The translations under genes and the position numbers were made by a program. From assembly GCF_002915575.1 (NCBI RefSeq), contig NZ_PQGD01000005.1:186001-250000 (forward strand): a stretch of DNA of 64,000 nt. Reading direction: 5' to 3'. The notes beneath the pieces are model-generated. The model was not told the DNA's origin. It did no database searches and saw only the letters and a list, made by a program, of their open reading frames with translations. This stretch comes from Superficieibacter electus. Lineage in GTDB: Bacteria > Pseudomonadota > Gammaproteobacteria > Enterobacterales > Enterobacteriaceae. Positions within the stretch are counted from its first letter, which is position 1, and every line of letters starts with the position of its first letter. This document shows positions 31,876 to 42,322 of this stretch, in pieces.

Positions 31876-34800
31876 ATGCTACGCAATGTAAATTCTCGAA
31901 AACCCGCCGGGCTTTTTTTGCTGGTATGGGTACTTTTCTTTGGCGTTTTTGGCACGGCTCAGGCGCTTGCGCAAGGAACGGGCGATATTAACGACCGTGC
32001 CGAAATCCAGTCTCAATTAACGACCCTGAATAAACAAAAAGACCTCTCCGCACAGGATAAACTGGTTCAGCAGGATCTGACGGAAACGCTGGATATTCTG
32101 GATAAAATTGAGCGGGTCAAAGCTGAAACCGCTCAACTGCGCCAGCGCGTCGCCATGGCACCTGAAAAAATGCGTCAGGCGGCAGAGGGGCTGAACGCAT
32201 TTAACGATAAAGACAATGACGACGAGACGCGTAAAACCCTGGCGGCACTTTCTTTACGTCAGCTTGAGGCCCGCATTGCGCAAACGCTGGACGAACTCCA
32301 AACCTCCCAGAACGATCTGGCCAGCTATAACAGCCAACTGGTGTCATTACAAACGCAGCCGGAGCGGGTGCAGAACGCTATGTTTAACGCGTCGCAGCAG
32401 CTTCAGCAAATCCGCAACCATCTCAATGCATCCGGGGAAGGGGCGCTGCGTCCTTCCCAGCAAACCTTGCTGGCAGCGCAACAGGCATTACTGAATGCGC
32501 AAATCGATCAGCAACGTAAAAGCCTTGAAGGCAATACCGTTCTTCAGGATACCCTGCAAAAACAGCGCGACTACGTGACGGCAAACAGCAATCGGCTTGA
32601 GCATCAACTCCAGCTTTTACAGGAGGCGGTGAACAGCAAGCGTCTGAGTCTGACCGAAAAGGCTGCGCAGCAGGCGGTTACCCCGGATGAAACGGCTCGC
32701 ATTCAGGCCAATCCGCTGGTGAAACAGGAGCTGGAGATCAATCATCAGCTCAGCGAGCGGTTAATTCAGGCTACCCAAAATGGCAACGACCTGGTCCAGC
32801 AAAATATTAAAGTCAAAAACTGGCTGGATCGTGCACTTCAGTCTGAACGTAATATCAAAGAGCAGATTGCGGTGCTTAAAGGCAGCCTGCTGTTGTCCCG
32901 CATTTTGTATCAGCAGCAACAAACATTACCCTCCGCTGACGAACTGGAGGATATGACTAACCGGATTGCGGATCTGCGCCTTGAGCAATTTGACATCAAT
33001 CAGCAGCGTGATGCGCTGTTCCAGAGTGATGCCTTCGTGGCAAAACTGGAAGAGGGGCATAAAAATGAGGTGGATGCCGATGTTCATGAGGCGCTGATTC
33101 AGGTTGTAGAAATGCGACGTGAATTACTCGACCAACTGAACAAACAGCTCGGCAACCATCTGATGATGGCGATTAACCTGCAAATTAATCAGCAGCAGTT
33201 GATGAGCGTGTCGAAAAACCTGAAAGGCATCCTCACCCAGCAGATTTTTTGGGTCAACAGTAATAAACCGATGGACTGGGGGTGGCTGAAAGCCTTTCCG
33301 AAATCCGTTCAGGAACAGTTTACGTCCATGAAGATTACGGTGAACTGGGAAAAAGCCTGGCCTGCCGTGTTTATTGCTTTTTTGGCCGGACTGCCGTTAC
33401 TGCTGGTAGCAGGGCTTATTCGCTGGCGTCTGCAATGGCTCAAGGCATGGCAGGCAAAGCTGGCCTCAGAAGTCGGGCAGTTACGTCATGATAGTCAGCT
33501 TCATACGCCAAAAGCGATAGTGATTGATTTAGTCCGTGCCTTACCCGTCTGCCTGATCATTCTGGCACTGGGGCTGATCCTGTTGACCATGCAACTGAGC
33601 ATTAGCGACGTGCTGTGGGCATTCAGTAAAAAACTGACGATGTTCTGGCTGATCTTCGGGCTGTGCTGGAAAGTGCTGGAGAAAGACGGGGTGGCAATAC
33701 GACACTTTGCTATGCCTGCGCAGCTTACCGGGCACTGGCGGCGGCAGATTGTGCGCATCAGTCTGGCGTTATTACCGCTCCATTTTTGGTCGGTAGTCTC
33801 CGAACTTTCCCCGCTGCATTTGATGGATGACGTGCTGGGGCAACTGGTGATTTTCCTTAACCTGCTGGTGATTATCATTCTGACCTGGCCGGTATTTGTC
33901 GACAGCTGGCGAGATAAAGAGTCGCGCGGCATTCGTCTGGTCACCATAACCGTGTTATCGATTGTGCCGATTGCCCTCATTGTGCTGACGGCAACTGGCT
34001 ACTTTTATACTACCCTGCGCCTTGCCGGGCGCTGGATAGAAACCGTCTATCTGGTCATTGTCTGGAACCTGCTCTACCAGACGGTCCTGCGCGGGCTGAG
34101 CGTGGCGGCGCGGCGTATTGCCTGGCGGCGTGCGCTGGCCCGGCGTCAGCACATTATTAAAGAAGGTGCCGAAGGCGCGGAACCTCAGGACGCCCCTGCG
34201 ATGGCGCTGGAGCAGGTCAGCCAGCAAACGTTGCGCATCACCATGCTACTGATGCTGGCCCTGTTTGCAGTGGTGTTCTGGACCATCTGGTCAGACTTAA
34301 TCACCGTATTTACTTACCTGGATAGCATCACGCTGTGGCATTACAACGTCAGCGAAGCCGGGACCAGTGTGATTAAAAACGTGACGATGGGCAGCCTGCT
34401 GTTTGCACTGGTGGCGGCAATGGTCGCGTGGGCGCTGATCCGCAACCTGCCCGGCCTGCTGGAGGTGCTGGTGCTCTCCCGACTGAATATGCGCCAGGGC
34501 GCGTCTTACGCCATCACCACGGTGCTGAACTACGCTATTCTGGTGGTCGGCACCATGACCGTTTTTGGCTCGCTTGGTGTCTCCTGGGACAAACTTCAGT
34601 GGCTGGCGGCGGCGTTATCGGTCGGCCTTGGTTTTGGTTTGCAGGAGATATTCGGTAACTTCGTTTCGGGTCTGATTATCCTCTTCGAACGTCCGGTACG
34701 TATTGGCGATACGGTGACTATTGGTACATTTTCCGGCTCGGTCAGTAAAATTCGTATCCGCGCCACCACCATTACCGACTTTGATCGTAAAGAGGTCATT

Positions 34801-35223
34801 ATTCCCAATAAAGCCTTTGTCACCGAACGGCTGATTAACTGGTCGCTTTCCGATACCGTGACGCGCGTGGTGATTAAACTCGGCGTGGCGTACGGTTCTG
34901 ATCTGGATAAAGTCAAAGAAGTCTTACTCAAAGCAGCGAAAGATCACCCGAAAGTCATGCACGACCCAGAACCGTCGGTGTTCTTTACCACCTTTGGGGC
35001 CAGCACGCTTGACCATGAACTGCGGCTGTATGTACGTGAACTGCGTGATCGCAGCTATACGGTGGACGAGATTAACCGTGCCATCGACAGATTGTGTCGG
35101 GAGAACGGGATTAATATTGCCTTTAATCAGCTTGAAGTGCATCTGCATAACGAGAAGGGCGATGAGCATCTGGAAGTGAAACGCGAGGTCCAGAGCGACG
35201 ATCCGATACCTGCCCTCCGGTAA
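31876..35223 (+). CDS. mscK: MscK (KefA) potassium-dependent mechanosensitive channel
   Basis: 1115 residues (E. coli 1120). A signal peptide (LFLLVWVLFFGVFGTAQALA) precedes a long periplasmic coiled-coil region (to about residue 480), then about eleven membrane helices and the MscS-like pore and cytosolic beta domain. The pore-region motif LSVGLGFGLQEIFGNFVSGL and the IGTFSGSV...TTITDFDRKEVIIPNKAF stretch are MscS-family signatures. The channel opens under membrane tension in high external potassium. It follows acrR as in E. coli and is followed by REP repeats. Confidence 0.96.
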   Translation: MLRNVNSRKPAGLFLLVWVLFFGVFGTAQALAQGTGDINDRAEIQSQLTTLNKQKDLSAQDKLVQQDLTETLDILDKIERVKAETAQLRQRVAMAPEKMRQAAEGLNAFNDKDNDDETRKTLAALSLRQLEARIAQTLDELQTSQNDLASYNSQLVSLQTQPERVQNAMFNASQQLQQIRNHLNASGEGALRPSQQTLLAAQQALLNAQIDQQRKSLEGNTVLQDTLQKQRDYVTANSNRLEHQLQLLQEAVNSKRLSLTEKAAQQAVTPDETARIQANPLVKQELEINHQLSERLIQATQNGNDLVQQNIKVKNWLDRALQSERNIKEQIAVLKGSLLLSRILYQQQQTLPSADELEDMTNRIADLRLEQFDINQQRDALFQSDAFVAKLEEGHKNEVDADVHEALIQVVEMRRELLDQLNKQLGNHLMMAINLQINQQQLMSVSKNLKGILTQQIFWVNSNKPMDWGWLKAFPKSVQEQFTSMKITVNWEKAWPAVFIAFLAGLPLLLVAGLIRWRLQWLKAWQAKLASEVGQLRHDSQLHTPKAIVIDLVRALPVCLIILALGLILLTMQLSISDVLWAFSKKLTMFWLIFGLCWKVLEKDGVAIRHFAMPAQLTGHWRRQIVRISLALLPLHFWSVVSELSPLHLMDDVLGQLVIFLNLLVIIILTWPVFVDSWRDKESRGIRLVTITVLSIVPIALIVLTATGYFYTTLRLAGRWIETVYLVIVWNLLYQTVLRGLSVAARRIAWRRALARRQHIIKEGAEGAEPQDAPAMALEQVSQQTLRITMLLMLALFAVVFWTIWSDLITVFTYLDSITLWHYNVSEAGTSVIKNVTMGSLLFALVAAMVAWALIRNLPGLLEVLVLSRLNMRQGASYAITTVLNYAILVVGTMTVFGSLGVSWDKLQWLAAALSVGLGFGLQEIFGNFVSGLIILFERPVRIGDTVTIGTFSGSVSKIRIRATTITDFDRKEVIIPNKAFVTERLINWSLSDTVTRVVIKLGVAYGSDLDKVKEVLLKAAKDHPKVMHDPEPSVFFTTFGASTLDHELRLYVRELRDRSYTVDEINRAIDRLCRENGINIAFNQLEVHLHNEKGDEHLEVKREVQSDDPIPALR

Positions 35224-35251
35224 GTCGATTTGTAGGCCTGTGTTTTTATCC

Positions 35252-35449
35252 GGCCAACGTATGGGTACTGCGCGGTTTCGTAGGCCGGGCAAGGCGCAGC
35301 CGCCGCCCGGCATCCCGCCACAACGGCCAGCCGCGAGCGTTGTGATGCCTGATGGCGCTGTCGCTTATCAGGCCTACATTTTGTCTGGCCAACGTTTAGG
35401 TACTGCGCGGTTTCGTAGGCCGGGCAAGGCGTAGCCGCCGCCCGGCATG
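35252..35449. repeat. BIME with a duplicated REP-containing unit
   Basis: GGCCAACGT...TACTGCGCGGTTTCGTAGGC plus the REP body GGGCAAGGCGCAGCCGCCGC occurs at 35252 and again at 35387 (135-bp period), with a further REP-like arm GCCTGATGGCGCTGTCGCTT between. It separates convergent mscK and ybaM. Confidence 0.85.
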
Positions 35450-35480
35450 ATGCGCACATGGCATCGCAATGAACGTGACG

Positions 35481-35633
35481 CTACGCTTCAGCCGCGTTGA
35501 TTTTATTTTCAAAATCACGCTGAACAATGGCCAGCGCTTTTAATACCGTTTCTGGTGCAATAGCATGTTCTTCCAGCAGCATAATCAAATCGACCGCCAG
35601 TTTGACCTCGTCGGGCGCATTTTCCAGTGACAT
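35481..35633 (-). CDS. ybaM: YbaM (RsmS-like) small protein
   Basis: 50-residue protein starting [20 protein letters not shown] and ending KINAAEA, a clear homologue of E. coli YbaM (53 residues), called RsmS in some annotations. It is helical and acidic, with no known biochemical activity. It starts 14 bp after the priC stop, so the two are co-transcribed. Confidence 0.93.
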   Translation of the reverse strand: MSLENAPDEVKLAVDLIMLLEEHAIAPETVLKALAIVQRDFENKINAAEA

Positions 35634-35647
35634 TTTCTCTCCTGTCA

Positions 35648-36175
35648 TTAGCGCGTCAGGCGCGCCAGTACCTGTTCAATTTCCGCCAGCGCATGACGAC
35701 AGCGGCTAATCCTGCCATTAAAAGCCTCAACTTCCCGCGCCAGTCGCTGCTGTTCTTCAAACGAGGTTGCCTGCGCATGCTGATTAACACGCTGCGCCTT
35801 CATCTCAATCAGGCGGCGTTCGAATTCCTGATGCTGAAGACGCTTACGTTGCCATTTCGTGATGCCGGGAGAGCCATTATCCCAGGCGCGCAGCGACCAA
35901 CTGGTTGTTTCCCGGGTGATGGCCTCAATTTGTGCGCTAAGGTGCTCAGCCAGCCAGGCCACCTGCGCAAGCTGCTGCTGTTCAACCGCCCGGCAAAGTT
36001 CATCATAGCCAGCCTGCGCTTCATCAACGCAGGCCTGTAATAGCGTGCTGCGGGTTTTAAATAAATGGCGATCGAAGCGGGCGCTTAGCGTGGCATAATG
36101 CGCCAGCGGTACCACGCGGGCGCGCAGTTCTTCAAGCTGTTGATGCAGAATATGCAGTAGTCGGGCAGTTTTCAG
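35648..36175 (-). CDS. priC: PriC primosomal replication restart protein, apparent CTG start
   Basis: Homologue of PriC, which loads DnaB at stalled forks together with Rep. The frame matches E. coli PriC from [20 protein letters not shown] to LARLTR. Reading from CTG 36175 gives 175 residues, exactly the E. coli length, and GGAG lies 8 nt upstream of the CTG. No ATG, GTG or TTG start occurs in frame until GTG 36115, which would drop 20 conserved residues. An out-of-frame ATG-CGC-TGA sits immediately upstream. The ybaM gene follows. Confidence 0.9.
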   Translation of the reverse strand: MKTARLLHILHQQLEELRARVVPLAHYATLSARFDRHLFKTRSTLLQACVDEAQAGYDELCRAVEQQQLAQVAWLAEHLSAQIEAITRETTSWSLRAWDNGSPGITKWQRKRLQHQEFERRLIEMKAQRVNQHAQATSFEEQQRLAREVEAFNGRISRCRHALAEIEQVLARLTR

Positions 36176-36242
36176 CGCATTCTCTCCTGTAATTACAACA
36201 GCTATGTTACATTAGCCGTTCAGTTACGTAACGATTCGTACT

Positions 36243-36620
36243 ATGCGACGCACTATTTTACTCATTATTGGCTGGCTGGCGGTAGTCCTCGGCACGCTCG
36301 GCGTTTTTTTGCCGCTGCTGCCGACCACACCGTTTATCTTACTCGCAGCCTGGTGCTTTGCGCGCTCTTCGCCGCGCTTTCATCACTGGCTTTTGCACAG
36401 GTCATGGTTCGGCAGCTATTTGCGCCACTGGCAAGCCCATCGCGCCATGCCGCCGGGGGCGAAACCCAGGGCTATTATTATGATCCTGCTGACCTTCGCG
36501 CTTTCGCTATGGCTGGTAAAGATGTTATGGGTGCGTATCCTGCTGCTGGTGATATTAAGCTGCCTGCTGATTTTCATGTGGCGTATTCCGGTGGTTGATG
36601 CAAAACAACAAAAGCACTGA
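36243..36620 (+). CDS. ybaN: YbaN, DUF454 inner-membrane protein
   Basis: 125 residues, as in E. coli, with membrane segments at about residues 4-20, 20-40, 78-95 and 95-115. The signature [21 protein letters not shown] (opening part) defines DUF454. The function is unknown. It is divergent from priC and upstream of apt. Confidence 0.93.
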   Translation: MRRTILLIIGWLAVVLGTLGVFLPLLPTTPFILLAAWCFARSSPRFHHWLLHRSWFGSYLRHWQAHRAMPPGAKPRAIIMILLTFALSLWLVKMLWVRILLLVILSCLLIFMWRIPVVDAKQQKH

Positions 36621-36772
36621 ACGGCAATAATCGCTGTTGCATTTGTCCGGCACAGCCAGTAAATTCGACCGTTTTCGAGCACGCGCGCGCCTGGTCAAAG
36701 GTTAAACAAATGTTTCTTTTGGCCTCTTTCGGCTGCGTGGTGAGTAACACCGTATTAATCAGGCATATATCT

Positions 36773-37324
36773 ATGACCGCAACTGCACAGCAGCTTGAAT
36801 TTCTGAAAAACAGCATCAAAAGTATCCAGGATTATCCAAAACCTGGCATCCTTTTCCGCGATGTCACCAGCTTGCTGGAAGACCCCAAAGCGTATGCTCT
36901 CAGCATTGAATTGCTGGTTGAGCGCTATAAAAACGCCGGGATCACCAAAGTCGTTGGTACTGAAGCGCGTGGTTTCCTGTTCGGTGCGCCGGTCGCGCTG
37001 GGTCTGGAGGTAGGATTTGTGCCGGTACGTAAGCCGCGCAAACTGCCGCGGGAAACCATCGCAGAAAGCTATGAGCTGGAATACGGCACTGACCAACTGG
37101 AAATCCACGTTGATGCGATCCAGCCGGGCGATAAAGTGCTGGTGGTGGATGACTTACTTGCCACGGGCGGCACGATTGAAGCCACTGTTAAGCTGATCCG
37201 CCGTCTGGGTGGGGAAGTGACTGATGCGGCATTTATCATCAATCTGTTCGATCTGGGCGGCGAGCAACGTCTGGAAAAACAAGGTATTACCAGTTACAGC
37301 CTGGTACCCTTCCCGGGGCATTAA
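36773..37324 (+). CDS. apt: Apt adenine phosphoribosyltransferase
   Basis: 183 residues from ATG 36773 ([20 protein letters not shown]), the E. coli length; the upstream extension of the frame lies in the leader. It converts adenine and PRPP to AMP. The PRPP-binding motif [13 protein letters not shown] is at about residues 122-134, and the hood motif TEARGFLFG is typical. dnaX follows after 87 bp, as in E. coli. Confidence 0.97.
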   Translation: MTATAQQLEFLKNSIKSIQDYPKPGILFRDVTSLLEDPKAYALSIELLVERYKNAGITKVVGTEARGFLFGAPVALGLEVGFVPVRKPRKLPRETIAESYELEYGTDQLEIHVDAIQPGDKVLVVDDLLATGGTIEATVKLIRRLGGEVTDAAFIINLFDLGGEQRLEKQGITSYSLVPFPGH

Positions 37325-37411
37325 TCCCCTGACGCACAACCTCGCTCAACGGGTGAGGTTGTGATAGCATTACCCCTTCATGAATCCACCTTCCAGCGTC
37401 AGAGCCAGCCA

Positions 37412-39340
37412 ATGAGTTATCAGGTCTTAGCCCGCAAATGGCGTCCACAAACCTTTGCTGACGTCGTCGGCCAGGAACACGTGCTGACCGCCCTGGCAAA
37501 CGGCTTATCGTTAGGGCGTATTCATCACGCATATCTTTTTTCCGGCACCCGTGGCGTCGGCAAAACCTCTATCGCCCGTCTGCTGGCGAAGGGGCTGAAT
37601 TGCGAAACCGGCATCACTGCTACGCCATGCGGCGTGTGTGATAACTGCCGTGAAATCGAGCAGGGGCGCTTTGTCGATTTAATTGAAATTGACGCCGCTT
37701 CCCGTACTAAAGTCGAAGACACCCGCGACCTGCTGGATAACGTGCAGTACGCCCCGGCACGCGGACGTTTCAAAGTGTATCTGATCGATGAAGTCCACAT
37801 GCTGTCGCGCCATAGCTTCAACGCCCTGCTGAAAACGCTGGAGGAGCCGCCGTCGCACGTGAAATTCCTGCTGGCGACCACCGATCCGCAGAAGCTCCCG
37901 GTGACGATCCTGTCGCGCTGCCTGCAATTTCATCTTAAGGCGCTCGACGTTGAGCAGATCGGCCATCAGCTCGAACACATTCTTGATGAAGAGAAGATTG
38001 TCCACGAACCGCGTGCACTTCAGCTCCTGTCGCGGGCGGCGGATGGTAGCCTGCGTGATGCGCTGAGCCTGACCGATCAGGCGATTGCCAGCGGCGACGG
38101 ACAACTGACTGCCGCCGCCGTCAGTACTATGCTTGGTACTCTGGATGACGATCAGGCGCTGTCATTGATTGAAGCGCTGGTGGCAGCTAACGGCGAAAAC
38201 GTAATGGCGCTGGTCAATGAAGCGGCGCTGCACGGGATTGAGTGGGACGCATTGTTGGTCGAAATGCAAAGTCTGCTGCACCGGATTGCGATGGTCCAGC
38301 TTTCGCCTTCTGCGCTGGGAGCCGATATGGCGTCCATTGAGCAGCGAATGCGTGAATTAGCCCGCACCGTGCCGCCTGCGGATATCCAGCTCTATTACCA
38401 GACGCTGCTCGTCGGTCGCAAAGAGCTACCCTATGCGCCAGACCGTCGGATGGGCGTTGAGATGACGCTACTGCGTGCGCTGGCATTCCATCCGCAGATG
38501 CCGTTGCCGGAGCCGGAAGGCGTCCAGCAGTCATTTGCGCCAGTTGCGCCGACGGCGGTCATGACGCCGACGCAGATCCCTGTACAGTCTGCGCCTGCAC
38601 CAGCCGCGCCGGTTGTGCAAAATGACGCCACCAGCAGCGTTCTGGCGGCGCGCAGCCAGCTACAGCGCGCTCAGGGAGCAACCAAAACAAAAAAGAATGA
38701 ACCGGCAGCCGCATCCCGCGCGCGGCCGGTGAATAACGCTGCGCTGGAAAGACTGGCTTCTGTTTCCGAACGGCTCCAGACTCGCCCGGCGCAAACTGCT
38801 CAGGAAGCGGTGCCGGTAAAGAAAGAAGCCTACCGCTGGAAAGCGACGACGCCGGTCAGCGAGGCAGTTAAAGAAGTTATCGCTACGCCGAAAGCATTAA
38901 AAAAAGCGCTGGAGCACGAAAAAACGCCGGAGCTGGCAGAAAAGCTGGCGGTAGAAGCCATGGCGCGCGATCCGTGGGCGGCCGAAGTGAAACAGCTTCA
39001 GTTACCAAAACTGGTTGAGCAGGTGGCGCTTAACGCGTGGAAGGAGCAGAGCGGTGATGCGATTTGCCTGCATTTGCGTCCCGCGCAGCGCCATTTGAAT
39101 TCTGCCGGGGCGCAGCAGAAGCTGAGCGAAGCAATGAACACGTTATACGGTAAGCCGGTTGAACTGACTATCATTGAAGATGATAATCCGGCGATCCGTA
39201 CGCCGCTGGAGTGGCGTCAGGCGATTTATGAAGAAAAACTCGCGCAGGCGCGCGAGGCCATTATTGCGGATAACAACATCCAGACGCTGCGTCGTTTCTT
39301 TGACGCGGATTTGGATGAAGAGAGTATCCGCCCCATTTGA
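37412..39340 (+). CDS. dnaX: DnaX, DNA polymerase III tau subunit (and gamma by frameshift)
   Basis: 642 residues from ATG 37412 (MSYQVLARKWRPQTFADVVG); E. coli tau has 643. AAA+ clamp-loader ATPase with Walker A GTRGVGKTSIARLL, a four-Cys zinc module (CETGITATPCGVCDNC), DEVHMLSR and sensor 1 LLATTDPQKLP. A Pro/Ala linker leads to the C-terminal domains that bind DnaB and alpha. A -1 frameshift site near codon 428 gives the shorter gamma. ybaB and recR follow. Confidence 0.98.
   Translation: MSYQVLARKWRPQTFADVVGQEHVLTALANGLSLGRIHHAYLFSGTRGVGKTSIARLLAKGLNCETGITATPCGVCDNCREIEQGRFVDLIEIDAASRTKVEDTRDLLDNVQYAPARGRFKVYLIDEVHMLSRHSFNALLKTLEEPPSHVKFLLATTDPQKLPVTILSRCLQFHLKALDVEQIGHQLEHILDEEKIVHEPRALQLLSRAADGSLRDALSLTDQAIASGDGQLTAAAVSTMLGTLDDDQALSLIEALVAANGENVMALVNEAALHGIEWDALLVEMQSLLHRIAMVQLSPSALGADMASIEQRMRELARTVPPADIQLYYQTLLVGRKELPYAPDRRMGVEMTLLRALAFHPQMPLPEPEGVQQSFAPVAPTAVMTPTQIPVQSAPAPAAPVVQNDATSSVLAARSQLQRAQGATKTKKNEPAAASRARPVNNAALERLASVSERLQTRPAQTAQEAVPVKKEAYRWKATTPVSEAVKEVIATPKALKKALEHEKTPELAEKLAVEAMARDPWAAEVKQLQLPKLVEQVALNAWKEQSGDAICLHLRPAQRHLNSAGAQQKLSEAMNTLYGKPVELTIIEDDNPAIRTPLEWRQAIYEEKLAQAREAIIADNNIQTLRRFFDADLDEESIRPI
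38670..38735 (+). promoter_or_regulatory. dnaX programmed -1 frameshift signal
   Basis: Slippery heptamer A-AAA-AAG at 38689-38695 in the correct phase. After slipping, the ribosome reads GAA then TGA (38698-38700), giving a gamma of 429 residues. The internal Shine-Dalgarno AGGGAG lies about 10 nt upstream, and ACCGGC...GCCGGT with internal GCCGC/GCGGC forms a downstream stem. All three elements match the E. coli arrangement. Confidence 0.93.
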
Positions 39341-39387
39341 TCTCACGCTACGCGTAGGGTCGTTAACCTTTAATGAGAGAGAAGCCT

Positions 39388-39720
39388 ATGTTTGGTGGTA
39401 AAGGCGGTCTGGGTAATCTGATGAAGCAGGCCCAGCAGATGCAGGAAAAAATGCAAAAAATGCAGGAAGAAATCGCCCAGATGGAAGTCACTGGCGAATC
39501 CGGTGCCGGACTGGTGAAAGTGACCATCAACGGTGCGCACAACTGCCGTCGCGTGGAAATCGATCCGAGCCTGCTGGAAGACGACAAAGAGATGCTGGAA
39601 GACCTGGTGGCTGCGGCCTTCAACGACGCAGCGCGTCGCATTGAAGAGACTCAGAAAGAGAAAATGGCCTCCGTTTCCTCCGGCATGCAGTTGCCGCCGG
39701 GTATGAAGTTGCCGTTCTGA
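39388..39720 (+). CDS. ybaB: YbaB/EbfC nucleoid-associated protein
   Basis: 110 residues from ATG 39388 ([20 protein letters not shown]). It has the Met/Gln-rich coiled-coil N-terminus ([12 protein letters not shown]) and central beta sheet of the YbaB family, which binds DNA as a dimer. Its TGA shares a base with the recR ATG, so it is coupled to recR in the dnaX-ybaB-recR group. Confidence 0.96.
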   Translation: MFGGKGGLGNLMKQAQQMQEKMQKMQEEIAQMEVTGESGAGLVKVTINGAHNCRRVEIDPSLLEDDKEMLEDLVAAAFNDAARRIEETQKEKMASVSSGMQLPPGMKLPF

Positions 39721-40325
39721 TGCAAACCAGTCCGCTGTTAACTCAGCTAATGGAAGCCCTGCGCTGCCTGCCGGGCGTCGGCCCGAAATCGGCACAGCGC
39801 ATGGCGTTTACGCTGTTGCAGCGGGATCGCAGCGGCGGGATGCGCCTGGCGCAGTCGCTGACGAAGGCGATGTCGGAAATCGGCCACTGTGCCGATTGCC
39901 GCACCTTTACCGAGCAGGAAGTGTGCAATATTTGCGCCAATCCGCGTCGTCAGGAAAACGGTCAAATCTGCGTGGTGGAGAGTCCGGCGGACATCTATGC
40001 CATTGAGCAGACTGGACAGTTTTCCGGGCGCTATTTTGTGCTGATGGGCCACCTCTCGCCGCTGGACGGTATCGGCCCTGCCGATATCGGTCTCGACCGG
40101 CTGGAGCAGCGTCTGGAAAGCGAAACGCTTAAAGAAGTCATCCTCGCCACCAACCCGACGGTGGAAGGGGAGGCGACCGCTAACTATATCGCCGAACTCT
40201 GCGCGCAGTATGGCGTCGAAGCCAGCCGTATCGCCCACGGCGTGCCGGTCGGCGGCGAGCTGGAAATGGTTGATGGTACTACGCTGTCACACTCTCTGGC
40301 CGGGCGTCATAAGATTCGTTTTTAA
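39720..40325 (+). CDS. recR: RecR recombination mediator
   Basis: 201 residues, the E. coli length. Helix-hairpin-helix ([14 protein letters not shown], about residues 17-30), four-Cys zinc finger ([16 protein letters not shown]), Toprim domain with [12 protein letters not shown], and Walker-like C-terminus. With RecF and RecO it loads RecA on gapped DNA. It starts within the ybaB stop (TGATG). Confidence 0.97.
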   Translation: MQTSPLLTQLMEALRCLPGVGPKSAQRMAFTLLQRDRSGGMRLAQSLTKAMSEIGHCADCRTFTEQEVCNICANPRRQENGQICVVESPADIYAIEQTGQFSGRYFVLMGHLSPLDGIGPADIGLDRLEQRLESETLKEVILATNPTVEGEATANYIAELCAQYGVEASRIAHGVPVGGELEMVDGTTLSHSLAGRHKIRF

Positions 40326-40330
40326 GCAAA

Positions 40331-40354
40331 CGGGAGCAGAAATTTTTGCTCCCG
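40331..40354 (+). terminator. recR downstream hairpin
   Basis: CGGGAGCA...TGCTCCCG, perfect 8-bp arms around an 8-nt A/T loop. There is no T run after it; the htpG -35 element starts one base later. Confidence 0.6.
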
Positions 40355-40383
40355 CTTGAAATTTTCCCACCGTAACCCCATCT
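40355..40383 (+). promoter_or_regulatory. Sigma-32 heat-shock promoter of htpG
   Basis: -35 CTTGAAA (40355-40361), 14-bp spacer, -10 CCCCATCT (40376-40383), matching the sigma-32 consensus closely. It is about 50 bp before the htpG ATG. Confidence 0.93.
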
Positions 40384-40435
40384 CACCCTCATCACTTTTT
40401 TTACCTGATAAACGGTATTGTTGAGGTTGAACACG

Positions 40436-42310
40436 ATGAAAGGACAAGAAACTCGCGGCTTTCAGTCAGAAGTAAAACAGCTTCTGCACCTGATGATCCA
40501 CTCTCTCTATTCCAACAAAGAGATCTTCCTGCGTGAGCTTATCTCGAACGCCTCGGATGCGGCAGACAAGCTGCGTTTTCGCGCGTTGTCTAACCCGGAT
40601 CTGTATGAAGGCGACGGCGAACTGCGCGTACGCGTCTCGTTCGATAAAGAACAACGCACCCTGACCATTGCTGATAACGGCGTGGGGATGAACCGCGACG
40701 ATGTGGTCGATCATCTGGGGACCATCGCCAAATCCGGCACCAAATCGTTCCTCGAATCGATGGGGTCCGATCAGGCGAAAGACAGCCAGCTTATTGGTCA
40801 GTTCGGCGTCGGCTTCTATTCCGCGTTTATCGTAGCCGATAAAGTGACCGTGCGTACCCGTGCGGCGGGCGATGCTGCTGAGAACGGCGTGTTCTGGGAA
40901 TCTGCCGGCGAAGGCGAATATACCGTCGCGGATATCAATAAAGCGGATCGCGGCACCGAAATCACGCTGCATCTGCGTGAAGGTGAAGACGAATTCCTCG
41001 ATGACTGGCGCGTGCGTTCGATCATCAGCAAATACTCCGACCATATCGCCCTGCCGGTAGAGATCGAAAAATCCGAAGAGAAAGACGGCGAGACCGTGGT
41101 TTCCTGGGAGAAGATCAACAAGGCGCAGGCGCTGTGGACCCGCAATCGCGCGGAAATTAAAGACGAAGAGTACACCGAGTTTTACAAGCACATCGCCCAC
41201 GATTTCACCGATCCGCTGACCTGGAGCCATAACCGGGTGGAAGGCAAGCAGGAGTACACCAGCCTGCTGTATATCCCGTCGCAGGCACCGTGGGACATGT
41301 GGAATCGCGACCATAAGCACGGCCTGAAGCTGTACGTTCAGCGCGTTTTCATTATGGACGACGCCGAACAGTTTATGCCCAACTACCTGCGCTTCGTGCG
41401 CGGCCTGATCGACTCCAGCGACCTGCCGCTCAACGTCTCTCGCGAGATCCTTCAGGACAGCACCGTCACCCGTAACCTGCGCAGCGCGCTGAGTAAACGC
41501 GTTCTGCAAATGCTGGAAAAACTGGCGAAAGACGACGCTGAAAAATACCAGACCTTCTGGAAACAGTTTGGCCTGGTATTGAAAGAAGGCCCGGCGGAAG
41601 ACAACGCCAACCAGGAAGCGATTGCTAAATTACTGCGTTTTGCCTCCACGCATACCGACTCGTCTGAGCAGACGGTTGCGCTGGCTGACTACGTCTCGCG
41701 CATGAAAGAAGGGCAGGAGAAAATCTACTACATCACCGCCGACAGCTATGCGGCCGCGAAGAGCAGCCCGCACCTGGAACTGCTGCGTAAGAAAGGTATT
41801 GAAGTGCTACTCCTTTCCGATCGCATCGACGAGTGGATGATGAACTATCTGACCGAGTTCGACGGTAAATCATTCCAGTCCATTTCGAAAGCTGACGAAT
41901 CGCTGGATAAACTGGCTGACGATGTTGACGAAAGCGCGAAGGAAGCAGAAAAAGCGCTGACGCCGTTCGTTGAGCGGGTGAAAACCTTACTGGGCGATCG
42001 CGTGAAAGAGGTGCGGCTGACGCATCGTCTGACCGATACGCCCGCGATTGTCACCACCGACAACGATGAAATGAGCACCCAGATGGCGAAGCTGTTTGCG
42101 GCGGCGGGCCAGGCGGTACCAGAAGTGAAATACATTTTTGAACTGAACCCGGATCACGTGCTGGTGAAACGCACGGCGGACACTCAGGATGATGAACAGT
42201 TTAAAGAGTGGGTTGAACTGCTGCTCGATCAGGCGCTGTTCGCCGAACGTGGCACCCTGGAAGATCCAAACCTGTTCATTCGCCGCATGAACCAGCTTTT
42301 AGTTTCCTGA
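40436..42310 (+). CDS. htpG: HtpG, bacterial Hsp90 chaperone
   Basis: 624 residues from ATG 40436 ([20 protein letters not shown]), exactly the E. coli length; six upstream codons are excluded. GHKL ATPase domain (residues 1-215) with [21 protein letters not shown] and [11 protein letters not shown], then middle and dimerisation domains. It remodels client proteins with DnaK. The sigma-32 promoter makes it a heat-shock gene. Confidence 0.98.
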   Translation: MKGQETRGFQSEVKQLLHLMIHSLYSNKEIFLRELISNASDAADKLRFRALSNPDLYEGDGELRVRVSFDKEQRTLTIADNGVGMNRDDVVDHLGTIAKSGTKSFLESMGSDQAKDSQLIGQFGVGFYSAFIVADKVTVRTRAAGDAAENGVFWESAGEGEYTVADINKADRGTEITLHLREGEDEFLDDWRVRSIISKYSDHIALPVEIEKSEEKDGETVVSWEKINKAQALWTRNRAEIKDEEYTEFYKHIAHDFTDPLTWSHNRVEGKQEYTSLLYIPSQAPWDMWNRDHKHGLKLYVQRVFIMDDAEQFMPNYLRFVRGLIDSSDLPLNVSREILQDSTVTRNLRSALSKRVLQMLEKLAKDDAEKYQTFWKQFGLVLKEGPAEDNANQEAIAKLLRFASTHTDSSEQTVALADYVSRMKEGQEKIYYITADSYAAAKSSPHLELLRKKGIEVLLLSDRIDEWMMNYLTEFDGKSFQSISKADESLDKLADDVDESAKEAEKALTPFVERVKTLLGDRVKEVRLTHRLTDTPAIVTTDNDEMSTQMAKLFAAAGQAVPEVKYIFELNPDHVLVKRTADTQDDEQFKEWVELLLDQALFAERGTLEDPNLFIRRMNQLLVS

Positions 42311-42322
42311 TAGCGGTAGTGT

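Noticed and set aside
40466-41509. 347-codon frame antisense to htpG
   Set aside because: htpG is conserved over its full length; the antisense frame is a by-product of codon bias.
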